64,000 bases of DNA from Celeribacter neptunius (GTDB lineage Bacteria > Pseudomonadota > Alphaproteobacteria > Rhodobacterales > Rhodobacteraceae), in assembly GCF_900113955.1 (NCBI RefSeq), contig NZ_FORH01000004.1, forward strand, positions 310,001-374,000. Reading direction: 5' to 3'. Below, in pieces: positions 44,667 through 52,920 of the stretch (the stretch's first letter is position 1; each line of letters starts with the position of its first letter). Position numbers and translations under genes: made by a program. The notes below the pieces were generated by a model. That model was given only the letters and a program-made list of their open reading frames with translations, was not told the DNA's origin and made no database searches.

Positions 44667-45026
44667 ATGACGAAGAGGTTTGCACAGCTCAAACGGTTGC
44701 AGGAGGTGGCGGAGCTCGCCCTGAATTCCGAATTGGCGAAGCTCGCGGACATCAAACGCGAGGAAGAAGGCCCGCGTGCCCGCTTGCGACAGATCGAAGA
44801 GGCCCGTGCCGAACGTGCGGCGGCGTTGAGCGCAGCCGACGGTTTTGACATGGCGAGCCTGATGGGGGTCGATCGGGCCTGGGACAAATGGGCGGACCAG
44901 GAAAAACGTCAGGCGCTGCGCGATTTGGCGCGGGTCGCGGAACGGCGCGAGGCGCAACTGGAACTGACCCGCAAGGCATTCGGTAAAAAAGATGCGCTGA
45001 GCCGCCTGGCCGAACGCGATCACTAG
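44667..45026 (+). CDS. FliJ-like coiled-coil protein
   Basis: 119 residues, very rich in Glu, Arg, Ala and Leu, almost entirely helical (LKRLQEVAELALNSELAKLA, RARLRQIEEARAERAAAL, ARVAERREAQLELTRKAF). No membrane segment. It starts two bases after flhB stops; GTG at 44661 is an alternative start overlapping flhB. Size, composition and flagellar export setting fit FliJ, the central stalk of the FliI ATPase, which is otherwise missing here. Sequence alone cannot prove it. Confidence 0.6.
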   Translation: MTKRFAQLKRLQEVAELALNSELAKLADIKREEEGPRARLRQIEEARAERAAALSAADGFDMASLMGVDRAWDKWADQEKRQALRDLARVAERREAQLELTRKAFGKKDALSRLAERDH

Positions 45027-45093
45027 AGCGCTGGTGACACCACAGGTGCATCACGCTCCGGGCTGGAAACGGCGCTGCAGCAGAATGTAAAAC

Positions 45094-45122
45094 GCCCTTG
45101 GCAGGTCTTCGCTGCCAAGGGC
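45094..45122. terminator. Bidirectional terminator between the flhA and flgB-fliL operons
   Basis: Perfect 11-bp stem GCCCTTGGCAG / CTGCCAAGGGC with a 7-nt loop. A T-containing tail (CGTTCGCTTTTC) follows on the plus strand and GTTTTAC on the minus strand, matching the convergent genes. Confidence 0.85.
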
Positions 45123-45157
45123 CGTTCGCTTTTCTCGGTTGTGGATCTGTGAAGACT

Positions 45158-45694
45158 TTAACCGATGTCCTGCCGCACGATATCGATCACCAGCACATCG
45201 TTGATCTCCGGGCCGAGGATCTTCTGCGCCACTTCCAGAAGGGCCTGACGCAGCGAGTTCATCGTGCTGCTGTCGGTAAAGGCGCCTTTGAAACCACCGG
45301 TGTTGGCGTGATCGAACAGAACCTGCAGGAAGGCGTCGCGCAGCTTCGGTTCCCGGGCATAGATGTTCTCACGGCTGCCGGTCTTGGCCTCGAGACTCAG
45401 GGAGAGCACGATCATCGAGATCACCCGACCGCCTTCCAGATCGGGGATCACGAACTGGTTGTTGAGTTTGACATATTCATAGGCCGAGGCGGCGGGGGCG
45501 CCCTCGCCATGTCCGTCCTCGCCATGCGCATCGGCCGTGGCGATCACATGGGCATCGCCGGTCTCCGCCGTGCCGGTGTCGCCGCAGGGATCGATGGAGA
45601 CGACTTCTGGGGCGGGGCGTAGCATCAGCCCGCCGCCGACGCCGGCGCCGAGACCGACAACGGCCAGCAGGATCGGGAGAAGTTTCTTGATCAC
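45158..45694 (-). CDS. Second FliL-domain protein
   Basis: 178 residues. One N-terminal membrane helix (KLLPILLAVVGLGAGVGGGLML) is followed by a His/Gly/Asp-rich linker (about 38-70) and a FliL-type domain (YVKLNNQFVIPDLEGGRVISMIVLSLSLE; REPKLRDAFLQVLFDHANTG; INDVLVIDIVRQDIG) (key segments: YVKLNNQFVIPDL, REPKLRDAFLQVLF, DVLVIDIVRQ). It ends the flgB-to-flgH operon, 12 bases after flgH. It differs clearly from fliL at 35453, so the two are not a recent duplication. Confidence 0.85.
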   Translation of the reverse strand: MIKKLLPILLAVVGLGAGVGGGLMLRPAPEVVSIDPCGDTGTAETGDAHVIATADAHGEDGHGEGAPAASAYEYVKLNNQFVIPDLEGGRVISMIVLSLSLEAKTGSRENIYAREPKLRDAFLQVLFDHANTGGFKGAFTDSSTMNSLRQALLEVAQKILGPEINDVLVIDIVRQDIG

Positions 45695-45706
45695 GAGAGC
45701 CTCCTA

Positions 45707-46441
45707 TCAGAATGGCAGAACGATATCGGCGATCTGCTGACCGTAGCGGGGCTGTTGCACCTGGGTGATCTGCCCGCGCCCGCCGTAGGAAATCCGCGCC
45801 GAGGCGATCTTGTCATAAGTGATTTCATTCTGGCGCGAGATGTCTTCGGGGCGGACATAGCCCTCGACCAGAAGCTCGCGAATCTCGTAATTCACGCGGA
45901 CCTCCTGCGAGCCCTGAATATGCAGCACCCCGTTGGGCAGCACGTCAACGATGGTCGCGGCGACCATGAGTTGCAGCTTCTCATTGCGCTTCACGCTGCC
46001 ATTGCCGGACGAGGAGGACGAGGAATTCGTCGACACCGCCGAGTCCATCGTCGCCCCGTCCGGCAGGGCCTTGTTGAGCTGCTGCGGGATGCCGAGCAGG
46101 GACGGGATGCCCATGCTCTCGGAGCCGGAGCGGCCGCGGGCCGAGGTGTTCGACATTTCCGCGCTGTCATCGATCTCGATCACCACGGTCAGGATGTCGC
46201 CCCGCTCAACCGCGCGGCGGTCGCCCAGAAGCGATTGCCGTGACGAGGTCCAGAGCGAAGCCCCGTCCGCCGGGCTGCGGACATCCGATTGCACCGGCAA
46301 TGACGGATTCTCCATCGCGGTGGTTTCCGACGAGCTGGTGATCGGCGTGAACTCCGGCAGGCGTCCGACCTCTTTGAGATCGGTGCAGGCCGACATGGCG
46401 GTCAGGGCGATGAGGCCGGGGAAAAGGAGATGAATACGCAT
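45707..46441 (-). CDS. flgH: Flagellar L-ring lipoprotein FlgH
   Basis: 244 residues. Lipoprotein signal peptide with lipobox LTAMSAC (Cys about 18). Conserved FlgH blocks: GASLWTSSRQSLLGDRRAVE, GDILTVVIEIDD, LHIQGSQEVRVNYEIRELLV and GYVRPEDISRQNEI. Forms the outer-membrane L ring. ATG 46441 has AGGA six bases upstream; a TTG two codons earlier is less likely. Lies between flgA and fliL2. Confidence 0.97.
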   Translation of the reverse strand: MRIHLLFPGLIALTAMSACTDLKEVGRLPEFTPITSSSETTAMENPSLPVQSDVRSPADGASLWTSSRQSLLGDRRAVERGDILTVVIEIDDSAEMSNTSARGRSGSESMGIPSLLGIPQQLNKALPDGATMDSAVSTNSSSSSSGNGSVKRNEKLQLMVAATIVDVLPNGVLHIQGSQEVRVNYEIRELLVEGYVRPEDISRQNEITYDKIASARISYGGRGQITQVQQPRYGQQIADIVLPF

Positions 46442-46453
46442 GGTCAATCCTGA

Positions 46454-46891
46454 TTAATGAGTGGCGAGACCGCCGACATGAATGGTTCCGTCCGCGGCGA
46501 CGACGCCGGACACCGTTGTTTTGGAAGAGAGGTTCATGACCCGAACGACATCGCCGACGCTGGCGCGGTCGAGCGCACGGCCATCGGCCGCAATCCTCAG
46601 CCCGCCGTGGCTGTAGATCAGCGGTACGATCTGATTGCGTTCGATGATGGCGGCAGGACCGATATCGTTGATCGAAACCGGGCGACCGGAATAGAGCATG
46701 ACGCGCGCTTCCTGGCCGATTGCCTCCTCGATCGATGACAGCGTACCGGGGAGGTCCTCCTCGATGGTGCTGAGATCGCCGGCTGTGAGCACGGTCTGGG
46801 CGCGAATCGTCCGGGCGGCCACCACGGTCTCCGCCAGGGCCGGTTGCGCCATGAGCACGATGGCACAGCTTATGAGAAGGTGCTTGATCAT
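46454..46891 (-). CDS. flgA: Flagellar P-ring chaperone FlgA
   Basis: 145 residues, the short form usual in alphaproteobacteria. Signal peptide (LLISCAIVLMAQPALA), then an SAF-type domain (ARTIRAQTVLTAGDLSTIEE, RPVSINDIGPAAIIERNQIV, GDVVRVMNLSSKTTVSGVVA). Periplasmic chaperone for FlgI assembly. Its start overlaps the end of flgG by four bases. Confidence 0.93.
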   Translation of the reverse strand: MIKHLLISCAIVLMAQPALAETVVAARTIRAQTVLTAGDLSTIEEDLPGTLSSIEEAIGQEARVMLYSGRPVSINDIGPAAIIERNQIVPLIYSHGGLRIAADGRALDRASVGDVVRVMNLSSKTTVSGVVAADGTIHVGGLATH

Positions 46892-47673
46892 CTGATTTGT
46901 GTCGTGGCCGAGAGCATCTGGTCCGCCGCCGTGATGACTTTGGCGTTCATTTCATAGCCGCGCTGGGCCTGGATCAGCTCCGTGATCTCGCGGACCGCAT
47001 CGACGGAGCTTTCCTCGAGATAGCCCTGACGCACCGTGCCGAGACCATCGACGCCGGGGGTGGAGACGGTCGAGGGACCGGAGGCTTCGGTCTCGAGGAA
47101 CAGGTTGGAACCAATCGCCTCGAGCCCTTTCGGGTTGGTGAAATTGGCCAGGGTGAACTGGCCCAGGAGCTGCGGTTCGACCTGATCGTTGAAATAGGCA
47201 TAGACCTCGCCATCGCCGCTGATCGAGACCGAACGGGCATCGTCGGGAATGGTGATGTCCGGGGCGACGGGATAGCCGTCGGAAGTGACGATCTGGCCAT
47301 CGGCGCTGCGTTTCAGGCCGCCGTCACGGGTATAGGCCGACTGGCCGGAGGGCAGGGTCACTTCGAGAAATCCGAGCCCTTCGATTGCAAGATCGAGATC
47401 GCCGCCGGTTTGCGACAAGGTACCTTGCGCCATTTCCATGGTCACCGAAGAGGGCCGCACGCCGAGGCCAAGCTGTACGCCGGTGGGCAGGACGGTGCCA
47501 TCGGCAGAGTTGATCGTGCCGGGGCGCGAGGCCTGTTGATAATGCAGGTCGGCAAATTCGGCGCGGCGGGCGTTGTAGCCGGTGGTGCTCATGTTCGCGA
47601 GGTTTTGCGAGATGGTTTCCACCCGCATCTGCTGAGCACTCATGCCCGTGGCTGCAATCTTGAGAGCGCGCAT
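46888..47673 (-). CDS. flgG: Flagellar distal rod protein FlgG
   Basis: 261 residues. N-terminal rod motif MRALKIAATGMSAQQMRVET followed by SQNLANMSTTGYNARRAEFA. C-terminal helix VDAVREITELIQAQRGYEMN and KVITAADQMLSATTQIR. Length matches the distal rod FlgG. Follows flgF by 14 bases. Confidence 0.96.
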   Translation of the reverse strand: MRALKIAATGMSAQQMRVETISQNLANMSTTGYNARRAEFADLHYQQASRPGTINSADGTVLPTGVQLGLGVRPSSVTMEMAQGTLSQTGGDLDLAIEGLGFLEVTLPSGQSAYTRDGGLKRSADGQIVTSDGYPVAPDITIPDDARSVSISGDGEVYAYFNDQVEPQLLGQFTLANFTNPKGLEAIGSNLFLETEASGPSTVSTPGVDGLGTVRQGYLEESSVDAVREITELIQAQRGYEMNAKVITAADQMLSATTQIR

Positions 47674-47687
47674 ATCAGGCTCCTTCC

Positions 47688-48404
47688 TTAGCGTCCGAGG
47701 GTTGAGATGACGGATTTGATCCGCTCATCTTCTTGTTCAACGAATTTCACGCCCATCGTGTAGGCATGTTGCACCTCGATCATCCGGGAGACTTCGGTGA
47801 TCGGGTTGACGTTCGAGTTTTCGACATAGCCCTGCAGGATGACGGCATCTTCCTGCGGCACGACACCGCCTTCGGTGAAGAAGCGCACGCCATCGCTGCG
47901 GCTCATGCTGTTGGGATCATCCGGCAGGTACAGGCCGATCTGGGTCAGCGGCTGACCGTCCGCGGAAATCGTGCCATCGGCCGCGACCGAGACATTCTGT
48001 GCATCGGAGGGCACAAAGATCGGTGCGCCGCCATTGTCGAGCAGCCGGTAACCGTCATGCGTGGTCAATTCGCCCTGCTCGTTGGGGGTAAAGGCACCGG
48101 CGCGGGTCAGGGCCTGGCCATTCGGCGTGTCGATCAGAAAGAACCCATCGCCTTCGATGGCGAAATCGAACGTGCCGCCCGTGGGGGTCAGCGGGCCCTG
48201 CGCGTCATTGGTCACGCGGACATTGCCATCGGCCATCGACAGGCTGTCCTCGCCCTTGCCGAGCGCGGTGATATATTCGGAGAACAACATGCCTTCCTTG
48301 CGGAACCCGGTGGTCGAGGCGTTGGCGATATTGTTCGCAATGGTCTGCATCTCGCGATTGAGACCGACCGAGCGGGTCAGGGCGGTATAGCCGGCATTGT
48401 CCAT
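47688..48404 (-). CDS. flgF: Flagellar proximal rod protein FlgF
   Basis: 238 residues. Begins MDNAGYTALTRSVGLNREMQ and TIANNIANASTTGFRKEGML, typical of FlgF. C-terminal helix VNPITEVSRMIEVQHAYTMG. ATG 48404 has GGAGG six bases upstream and overlaps the fliQ stop. Placed between fliQ and flgG. Confidence 0.95.
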   Translation of the reverse strand: MDNAGYTALTRSVGLNREMQTIANNIANASTTGFRKEGMLFSEYITALGKGEDSLSMADGNVRVTNDAQGPLTPTGGTFDFAIEGDGFFLIDTPNGQALTRAGAFTPNEQGELTTHDGYRLLDNGGAPIFVPSDAQNVSVAADGTISADGQPLTQIGLYLPDDPNSMSRSDGVRFFTEGGVVPQEDAVILQGYVENSNVNPITEVSRMIEVQHAYTMGVKFVEQEDERIKSVISTLGR

Positions 48405-48670
48405 CACAAACCTCCGATCAAGGGAATGATGCGGTCACGGAAAAAGCTGGTCAGGGTTTCGGTCATGAACCCCATCGACATCCAGAACACGATCAGGATC
48501 GCGACCAGTTTCGGCACGAAGGTCAGGGTCATTTCCTGAATGCTCGTGAGCGCCTGAAACAGGCCGACGGTGACACCGGCGACAAGCGCGACCAGCAGGA
48601 TCGGCGTCGAAATCATCGTCGCGATCCAGAGCGCCTGTCTCAGAGTGTCGTAAAAAACCAGCTCATCCAT
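48404..48670 (-). CDS. fliQ: Flagellar export gate protein FliQ
   Basis: 88 residues with two membrane helices (ALWIATMISTPILLVALVAG; LVAILIVFWMSMGFMTETL) and the conserved VGLFQALTSIQEMTLTFVPK loop. Part of the FliPQR export gate. Lies three bases after fliE and overlaps flgF. Confidence 0.97.
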   Translation of the reverse strand: MDELVFYDTLRQALWIATMISTPILLVALVAGVTVGLFQALTSIQEMTLTFVPKLVAILIVFWMSMGFMTETLTSFFRDRIIPLIGGL

Positions 48671-48673
48671 GGC

Positions 48674-48970
48674 TTACACCGGCATCCTGAGGATTTCCTG
48701 ATAGGCCTCGACAACCTTGTCACGCACGGTGACGGCGGTCTCGACCGCCAGCTCGGTTTGCGCCAGCGCCTGCACCAGCGATTGGCTGTCGGCCTTGCCG
48801 GACATGGCGGCCTGCGCCACCTCTTCGCCCTGCTGCAGCGTTTCGGCAAAGCTCGCGGCGGCCTTGCCAAAGGCGCTCTGGCCGGCCTGTTCGGAATTTT
48901 CCGGCTTCGGGGCCGTGGCCGGGCGGGTGGCGGCATAGCCCTGAGCGGCGAATGTTGATCGGATATCCAT
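48674..48970 (-). CDS. fliE: Flagellar hook-basal body complex protein FliE
   Basis: 98 residues. The Ala/Gln-rich N-terminus is variable; the C-terminal half has the FliE pattern SLVQALAQTELAVETAVTVR and DKVVEAYQEILRMPV. Joins the rod to the MS ring and export gate. Located between flgC and fliQ. Confidence 0.94.
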   Translation of the reverse strand: MDIRSTFAAQGYAATRPATAPKPENSEQAGQSAFGKAAASFAETLQQGEEVAQAAMSGKADSQSLVQALAQTELAVETAVTVRDKVVEAYQEILRMPV

Positions 48971-48999
48971 TCTGGTCTCCTAGTGAAATGCGCGGCGTT

Positions 49000-49392
49000 C
49001 TACCGGCGCAGAAGGTCAAGTACTGACGAGGACATTTGACGGGCCTGGTCGAACATTTTGAGGTTGGCTTCGTAGCTGCGCTGCGCCTCGCGCGCGTCGG
49101 CGATCTCGATCATCAGCTCGACATTCGAGCCGTCGTAAAACCCGTTCTCGCCGGCCAGCGGATGGCCCGGGTCATAGATTTCGGTGAGCGGGGATTGATC
49201 CAGCTCCACCTTGCCGGTGGTCACGGCACCGGTTTTGACGCCCTGATCCATGACGGCTTCGAATGAAACGGTCTTGCGGTGGTAGCCGGGCGTATCGGCA
49301 TTGGCGATGTTCTCGGAGACATGGCGCAGGCGCGTGGCTTGCGCATTCATGCCCGAGGCCGAGAGATTGAGGATGTTTTGCAGATCAGCCAT
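49000..49392 (-). CDS. flgC: Flagellar proximal rod protein FlgC
   Basis: 130 residues. ILNLSASGMNAQATRLRHVS and ENIANADTPGYHRKTVSFE at the N-terminus, and SNVELMIEIADAREAQRSYE with a final helix at the C-terminus. Eleven bases after flgB. Confidence 0.96.
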   Translation of the reverse strand: MADLQNILNLSASGMNAQATRLRHVSENIANADTPGYHRKTVSFEAVMDQGVKTGAVTTGKVELDQSPLTEIYDPGHPLAGENGFYDGSNVELMIEIADAREAQRSYEANLKMFDQARQMSSSVLDLLRR

Positions 49393-49403
49393 TCAGTTCT
49401 CCC

Positions 49404-49793
49404 TTATTTCCGACCGAGCGAGGTGCGCAGGATGTTCATGGAGCTCTTGTAGACGGCCAGCGCCATATCGTGCTCATGACGCACCTGCGCCGATTTCATC
49501 ATCTCGCCCTCGAGCGAAACCGTGTTGCCATTGGGCGAGCTGGCGCCTGGCGTGTCGATCAATCTGTAGTCAGAGGTGTTTTGCTGAGACTCGAGAACAT
49601 GGCCCGCACGCGTCGCGCGCAGGGAGGTGTTGGAAGTGTCGGCGCGATATGTGTCTTCGAAAGACGCAATATCCTTGGCCCGATACTCGGGGGTATCGGC
49701 ATTCGCGATATTCTTCGCGACCACTTCCTGGCGTGAGATGGCATGACGTGCCATGCCACTGGCCATTTTGAAAATATCCAAGTTCTGGAACAT
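49404..49793 (-). CDS. flgB: Flagellar proximal rod protein FlgB
   Basis: 129 residues. LDIFKMASGMARHAISRQEV and VAKNIANADTPEYRAKDIAS at the N-terminus, and VSLEGEMMKSAQVRHEHDMA near the C-terminus, both standard for FlgB. First gene of the long minus-strand rod/ring operon, divergent from fliI with 80 bases between start codons. Confidence 0.95.
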   Translation of the reverse strand: MFQNLDIFKMASGMARHAISRQEVVAKNIANADTPEYRAKDIASFEDTYRADTSNTSLRATRAGHVLESQQNTSDYRLIDTPGASSPNGNTVSLEGEMMKSAQVRHEHDMALAVYKSSMNILRTSLGRK

Positions 49794-49816
49794 CGGGGTT
49801 TCTCCTCCGAGTTATC

Positions 49817-49831
49817 TCAACCAAGACTTAA
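49817..49831. promoter_or_regulatory. CtrA-like site between flgB and fliI
   Basis: On the minus strand TTAA-N7-TTGA (plus-strand TCAA-N7-TTAACC), in the 80-base divergent space, 24 bases before flgB and 43 before fliI. One mismatch from TTAA-N7-TTAA. Confidence 0.5.
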
Positions 49832-49873
49832 CCCTGATTCCTTACGAAAGAGTTGAACGACACGGAGGACCCG

Positions 49874-51199
49874 ATGAGCGGCGTAGGATTCGAATTGCTT
49901 TTGGCTGAGGTTGCAGCGGTGAAACCGGTGCAATCTGTCGGACGCGTGATCGAAGTTTCCCGCGGGGTCCTGACCGTGTCGGGGCTGAGCGGCATCGCGG
50001 CGCTGGGCGATCTCGTCGAGATCGGCCATGGCGATCAGATCCGTCGCGGCGAGGTGCTTCAGCTCGACAAGAAAACGGTGACGGTTCTGCCGGATGGCGG
50101 TCCGGACGGGCTATCGATTGGTGATGCCGTCGCGCATGTTGGCAAAAACCATATTGCGCCGGACGACAGCTGGATCGGACGGGTCATCGATCCGTTTGGG
50201 AAATCCCTGGACGGAAAGCCTATTCTTCAAGGAAATCAATCACGTGCCCTTCGAGGTGAGCCGCTGAACCCGACCGAGCGCCGGGCTCTGGGCGGGCGTT
50301 TGGAAAGCGGTCTGGCGGTGTTCAACACGCTTCTGCCGATCGTGCGCGGTCAGCGGGTCGGCCTGTTCGCGGGCTCCGGCGTCGGCAAGTCCACGCTTCT
50401 GGCCAAGCTCGCCACCGGGTTGCAGGCCGATGTCGTGGTCATTGCCATGGTCGGGGAGCGTGGCCGCGAGGTGCGCGAATTCATCGATCGCGTGCTCGGT
50501 CCGGCGGGGATGAAACGCTCCGTCATCGTCGCGGCCACTTCGGATCAGTCGCCGATGGTGCGCCGCCGCTGTGCCTGGACGGCAATGTCCGTGGCCGAAC
50601 ATTTCCGCGACAAAGGCAAGCAAGTGTTGTTCCTCGCCGATTCGGTGACGCGTTTTGCCGAGGCGCATCGCGAGGTGGCGCTGGCGACGGGGGAGTCGAG
50701 TTCGCTGCGCGGCTTTCCGCCCTCGACTTCGCATCTGATCACCACGCTCTGCGAACGTGCGGGGCCGGGCATCGGCGATATGGGCGATATCACCGCGGTC
50801 TTCTCGGTGCTCGTCGCCGGCTCCGACATGGAAGAACCGATCGCGGATATTCTGCGCGGGGTGCTCGATGGCCATATCGTGCTGGATCGTCAGATTGCCG
50901 AACGCGGGCGTTTCCCGGCCATCGATCTGTTGCGATCCGTGTCGCGCGCTTTGCCCTTTGCGGCGACGGATGAAGAGAATGCGCTGATTTCCAGGGCGCG
51001 GCGGCTCTTGGGGATTTTCGATCGCTCGGAAATGATGATTCAGGCCGGGCTCTATTCGAGAGGAACGGACCCTTCGATTGATGAGGCGATCGAGACCTGG
51101 CCGAGACTGGACCAATTCCTGGCGCAATCCGAGCCGGATGGCACACAAGAAAGTTTCAACCGCCTCGCAGCCTGTTTCGTGCCGGACAAACCGTCGTAA
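49874..51199 (+). CDS. fliI: Flagellar export ATPase FliI
   Basis: 441 residues. F1-beta-like ATPase that energises export together with FliH and FliJ. Walker A GSGVGKST at about 167-174, then GERGREVREFIDR, SVTRFAEAHREVALATGE and the Walker B-containing QVLFLADSVTRF. ATG 49874 has GGAGG five bases upstream; an in-frame TTG at 49853 is unlikely. It is a single-gene unit convergent with the DUF1217 gene, with a 55-base gap. Confidence 0.97.
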   Translation: MSGVGFELLLAEVAAVKPVQSVGRVIEVSRGVLTVSGLSGIAALGDLVEIGHGDQIRRGEVLQLDKKTVTVLPDGGPDGLSIGDAVAHVGKNHIAPDDSWIGRVIDPFGKSLDGKPILQGNQSRALRGEPLNPTERRALGGRLESGLAVFNTLLPIVRGQRVGLFAGSGVGKSTLLAKLATGLQADVVVIAMVGERGREVREFIDRVLGPAGMKRSVIVAATSDQSPMVRRRCAWTAMSVAEHFRDKGKQVLFLADSVTRFAEAHREVALATGESSSLRGFPPSTSHLITTLCERAGPGIGDMGDITAVFSVLVAGSDMEEPIADILRGVLDGHIVLDRQIAERGRFPAIDLLRSVSRALPFAATDEENALISRARRLLGIFDRSEMMIQAGLYSRGTDPSIDEAIETWPRLDQFLAQSEPDGTQESFNRLAACFVPDKPS

Positions 51200-51254
51200 G
51201 ACGGGGCCTCAGGGTAATGATCCGACCACAGTTTGTATCGGGCAGCGCCTTGTA

Positions 51255-52055
51255 TCAGCCAGCGCCACTGAGCAGGGTCAGTGCGTTGGAGGCGGCGGAA
51301 TAGCTGTTCGTGGTGCCATTCGCCAATTCCGACCGGATCAGAAAGAGTTTTACCAACTTGTCCTGTTTTTCCGGATCAGAGAATTGCGAGATTTCGGAAT
51401 CGCCAAGATATTGATCTGCCTTGTCCCGGAACATCGACAGCTGTTGATCGAGATCGAGGGTGCCGAAAGAACTGGGCAGGCCCAGAGCGGTTTCGAACAC
51501 GGTGCGGAGCGCCGGGTTGCCCATGACAGAGTACCAACGTCCATTGTCGGACGTGTCCTTGTTCACGAGGCTGGTCAGCTCTTCGTCGAGGTTGAGGGCG
51601 AGGCGCATGTCCTCATTCTGTTCACCGACAGCCACCTGGAACTGCTTTTCCTGATAGGCGGAAATGATCTTGTCGGGAAAATCGCTGATTACGGTGCTCG
51701 GGACACTGAAATTGCCGAATCCGAATGCCTCGGCCAGTTTGAAATACCGTTTGTCGGACAGTTTGTTGGCCAGAGCATCGCTATTCAACGTCCCCTCATC
51801 GAGCACTTTTTCGATGAAGAACTTGTTGTTGATGTCGTCGTCCAGACCAAAAGCCCCCAAGGCGACCTTGAGCATGCGGTAATCAGACACAAGATCCTCT
51901 GCCGTGGTGATCTTGCTGATGTTCTCACGGAAATAATCCGTTTCACGCTGCATCTCGGCCGACTGGTTGAAGGCCTCTTGCTGATTGTCTTTGGTTCTTT
52001 GCAGGACGACCCATCCGGCGTAACCGCCGAATGGGACAACAGGTTGATAGCTCAT
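51255..52055 (-). CDS. DUF1217-family flagellar-region protein
   Basis: 266 residues, helix-rich, no signal peptide or membrane segment. Recurrent blocks such as YFRENISKITTAEDLVSDYR, LMKVALGAFGLDDDINNKFF-like (KVALGAFGLDDDINNKFF), KLSDKRYFKLAEAFGFG and GNPALRTVFETALGLP match the DUF1217 family, which is encoded among flagellar genes of alphaproteobacteria; function unknown. ATG 52055 overlaps the flbT stop. Last gene of flaA-flaF-flbT-DUF1217. Could be an export-substrate or assembly protein (inference). Confidence 0.8.
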   Translation of the reverse strand: MSYQPVVPFGGYAGWVVLQRTKDNQQEAFNQSAEMQRETDYFRENISKITTAEDLVSDYRMLKVALGAFGLDDDINNKFFIEKVLDEGTLNSDALANKLSDKRYFKLAEAFGFGNFSVPSTVISDFPDKIISAYQEKQFQVAVGEQNEDMRLALNLDEELTSLVNKDTSDNGRWYSVMGNPALRTVFETALGLPSSFGTLDLDQQLSMFRDKADQYLGDSEISQFSDPEKQDKLVKLFLIRSELANGTTNSYSAASNALTLLSGAG

Positions 52056-52459
52056 TGGACCTGTGCGGCCGACAGCAGCCGCTCTTCTCTTGGCAGCAGC
52101 GCTCTCAGGGCCTTGAGGGCCTGATAGTACTGACCGTTTTGGATTTCGCTGGTGGCGTTGTTGAGAATCTTGCGGCTGTCGGAGTCGGTGAGGACCTGAC
52201 TGAGCTGTTCGATGCCACGCATCAGCTGGAGTTTCGCCTCTGCCGGGTCGGCATCGCCGGACAGGACGAGCTGGGCGATGTAGCACACACGGCGAACAGG
52301 GGTGTTGACCTCTTCCGGGTGAATGGCATCGCGCAGACGCAGGATATTGGCATTCGGTGTCACGATGGAGAGACGAGAACGACGATCTCCGTTTTCGATG
52401 ACGGCACCGTTGATGAGAACCCGTTCTTTCGGGCCGAGCTTGAGAACCAGACCGCTCAT
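52052..52459 (-). CDS. flbT: Flagellin synthesis repressor protein FlbT
   Basis: 135 residues. LVLKLGPKERVLINGAVIEN at the N-terminus and RRVCYIAQLVLSGDADPAE in the middle are the FlbT signature. In Caulobacter FlbT binds the 5' untranslated region of flagellin mRNA and lowers its stability. Here it lies just downstream of flaA and flaF, and flaA has a long structured leader (54193-54357). Confidence 0.95.
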   Translation of the reverse strand: MSGLVLKLGPKERVLINGAVIENGDRRSRLSIVTPNANILRLRDAIHPEEVNTPVRRVCYIAQLVLSGDADPAEAKLQLMRGIEQLSQVLTDSDSRKILNNATSEIQNGQYYQALKALRALLPREERLLSAAQVQ

Positions 52460-52831
52460 TTATTTGCCCTCCCGGTGGAGGCCACGCATGATGGCGGTGT
52501 TGATTTCGATCAGGGCCGTTTCGTCGGCTTTCTTGGCGAGAATATCGGCGGTGTGCTTTTCGGTGAACTCGGCCAGGTAAAAAATCTGGGCGCGTAGTTC
52601 TTTCGGGAGCTGGTTGTCTTTGTCGGCGACATTGGCCGCGAGCAAGGTCCAGAGGCGGCGGTTGTCGTAGAGCGCTTTGACATAAGCAGCGTAGCCAAGC
52701 TTTTTGTCTTGGGCTGCTTGACGAAGGCGATGCGTAATTCTTGCAAAAGCTTCGTACTCTGTGCCGCGTGGGGTCATGATCGGTGCGGCGGTATTGGAAT
52801 AGGCCGTTCGGGCCATATGAAGAGCGTTCAC
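52460..52831 (-). CDS. flaF: Flagellin biosynthesis regulator FlaF
   Basis: 123 residues. MNALHMARTAYSN at the N-terminus and LWTLLAANVADKDNQLPKEL, FYLAEFTEKHTADIL and LIEINTAIMRGL later match FlaF, which promotes flagellin translation and opposes FlbT. GTG 52831 chosen, with AAGGA six bases upstream; TTG 52852 would add seven non-conserved residues. flbT begins at its stop codon. Confidence 0.92.
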   Translation of the reverse strand: MNALHMARTAYSNTAAPIMTPRGTEYEAFARITHRLRQAAQDKKLGYAAYVKALYDNRRLWTLLAANVADKDNQLPKELRAQIFYLAEFTEKHTADILAKKADETALIEINTAIMRGLHREGK

Positions 52832-52886
52832 GTCGTATCCTTCCGGTGACAATGAATTTCAACGCGCGGTTTTTTACCGCGGGGAA

Positions 52887-52912
52887 ATCCGGGCGCCGAA
52901 AGGCGCCCGGAT
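52887..52912 (-). terminator. Hairpin terminator after flagellin
   Basis: Perfect 11-bp stem ATCCGGGCGCC / GGCGCCCGGAT with a 4-nt loop, nine bases after the flagellin stop. On the minus strand only a short TTT tract follows, so read-through to flaF-flbT is likely. Such a structure would make flagellin mRNA the main product. Confidence 0.7.
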
Positions 52913-52920
52913 CAAAGCTC

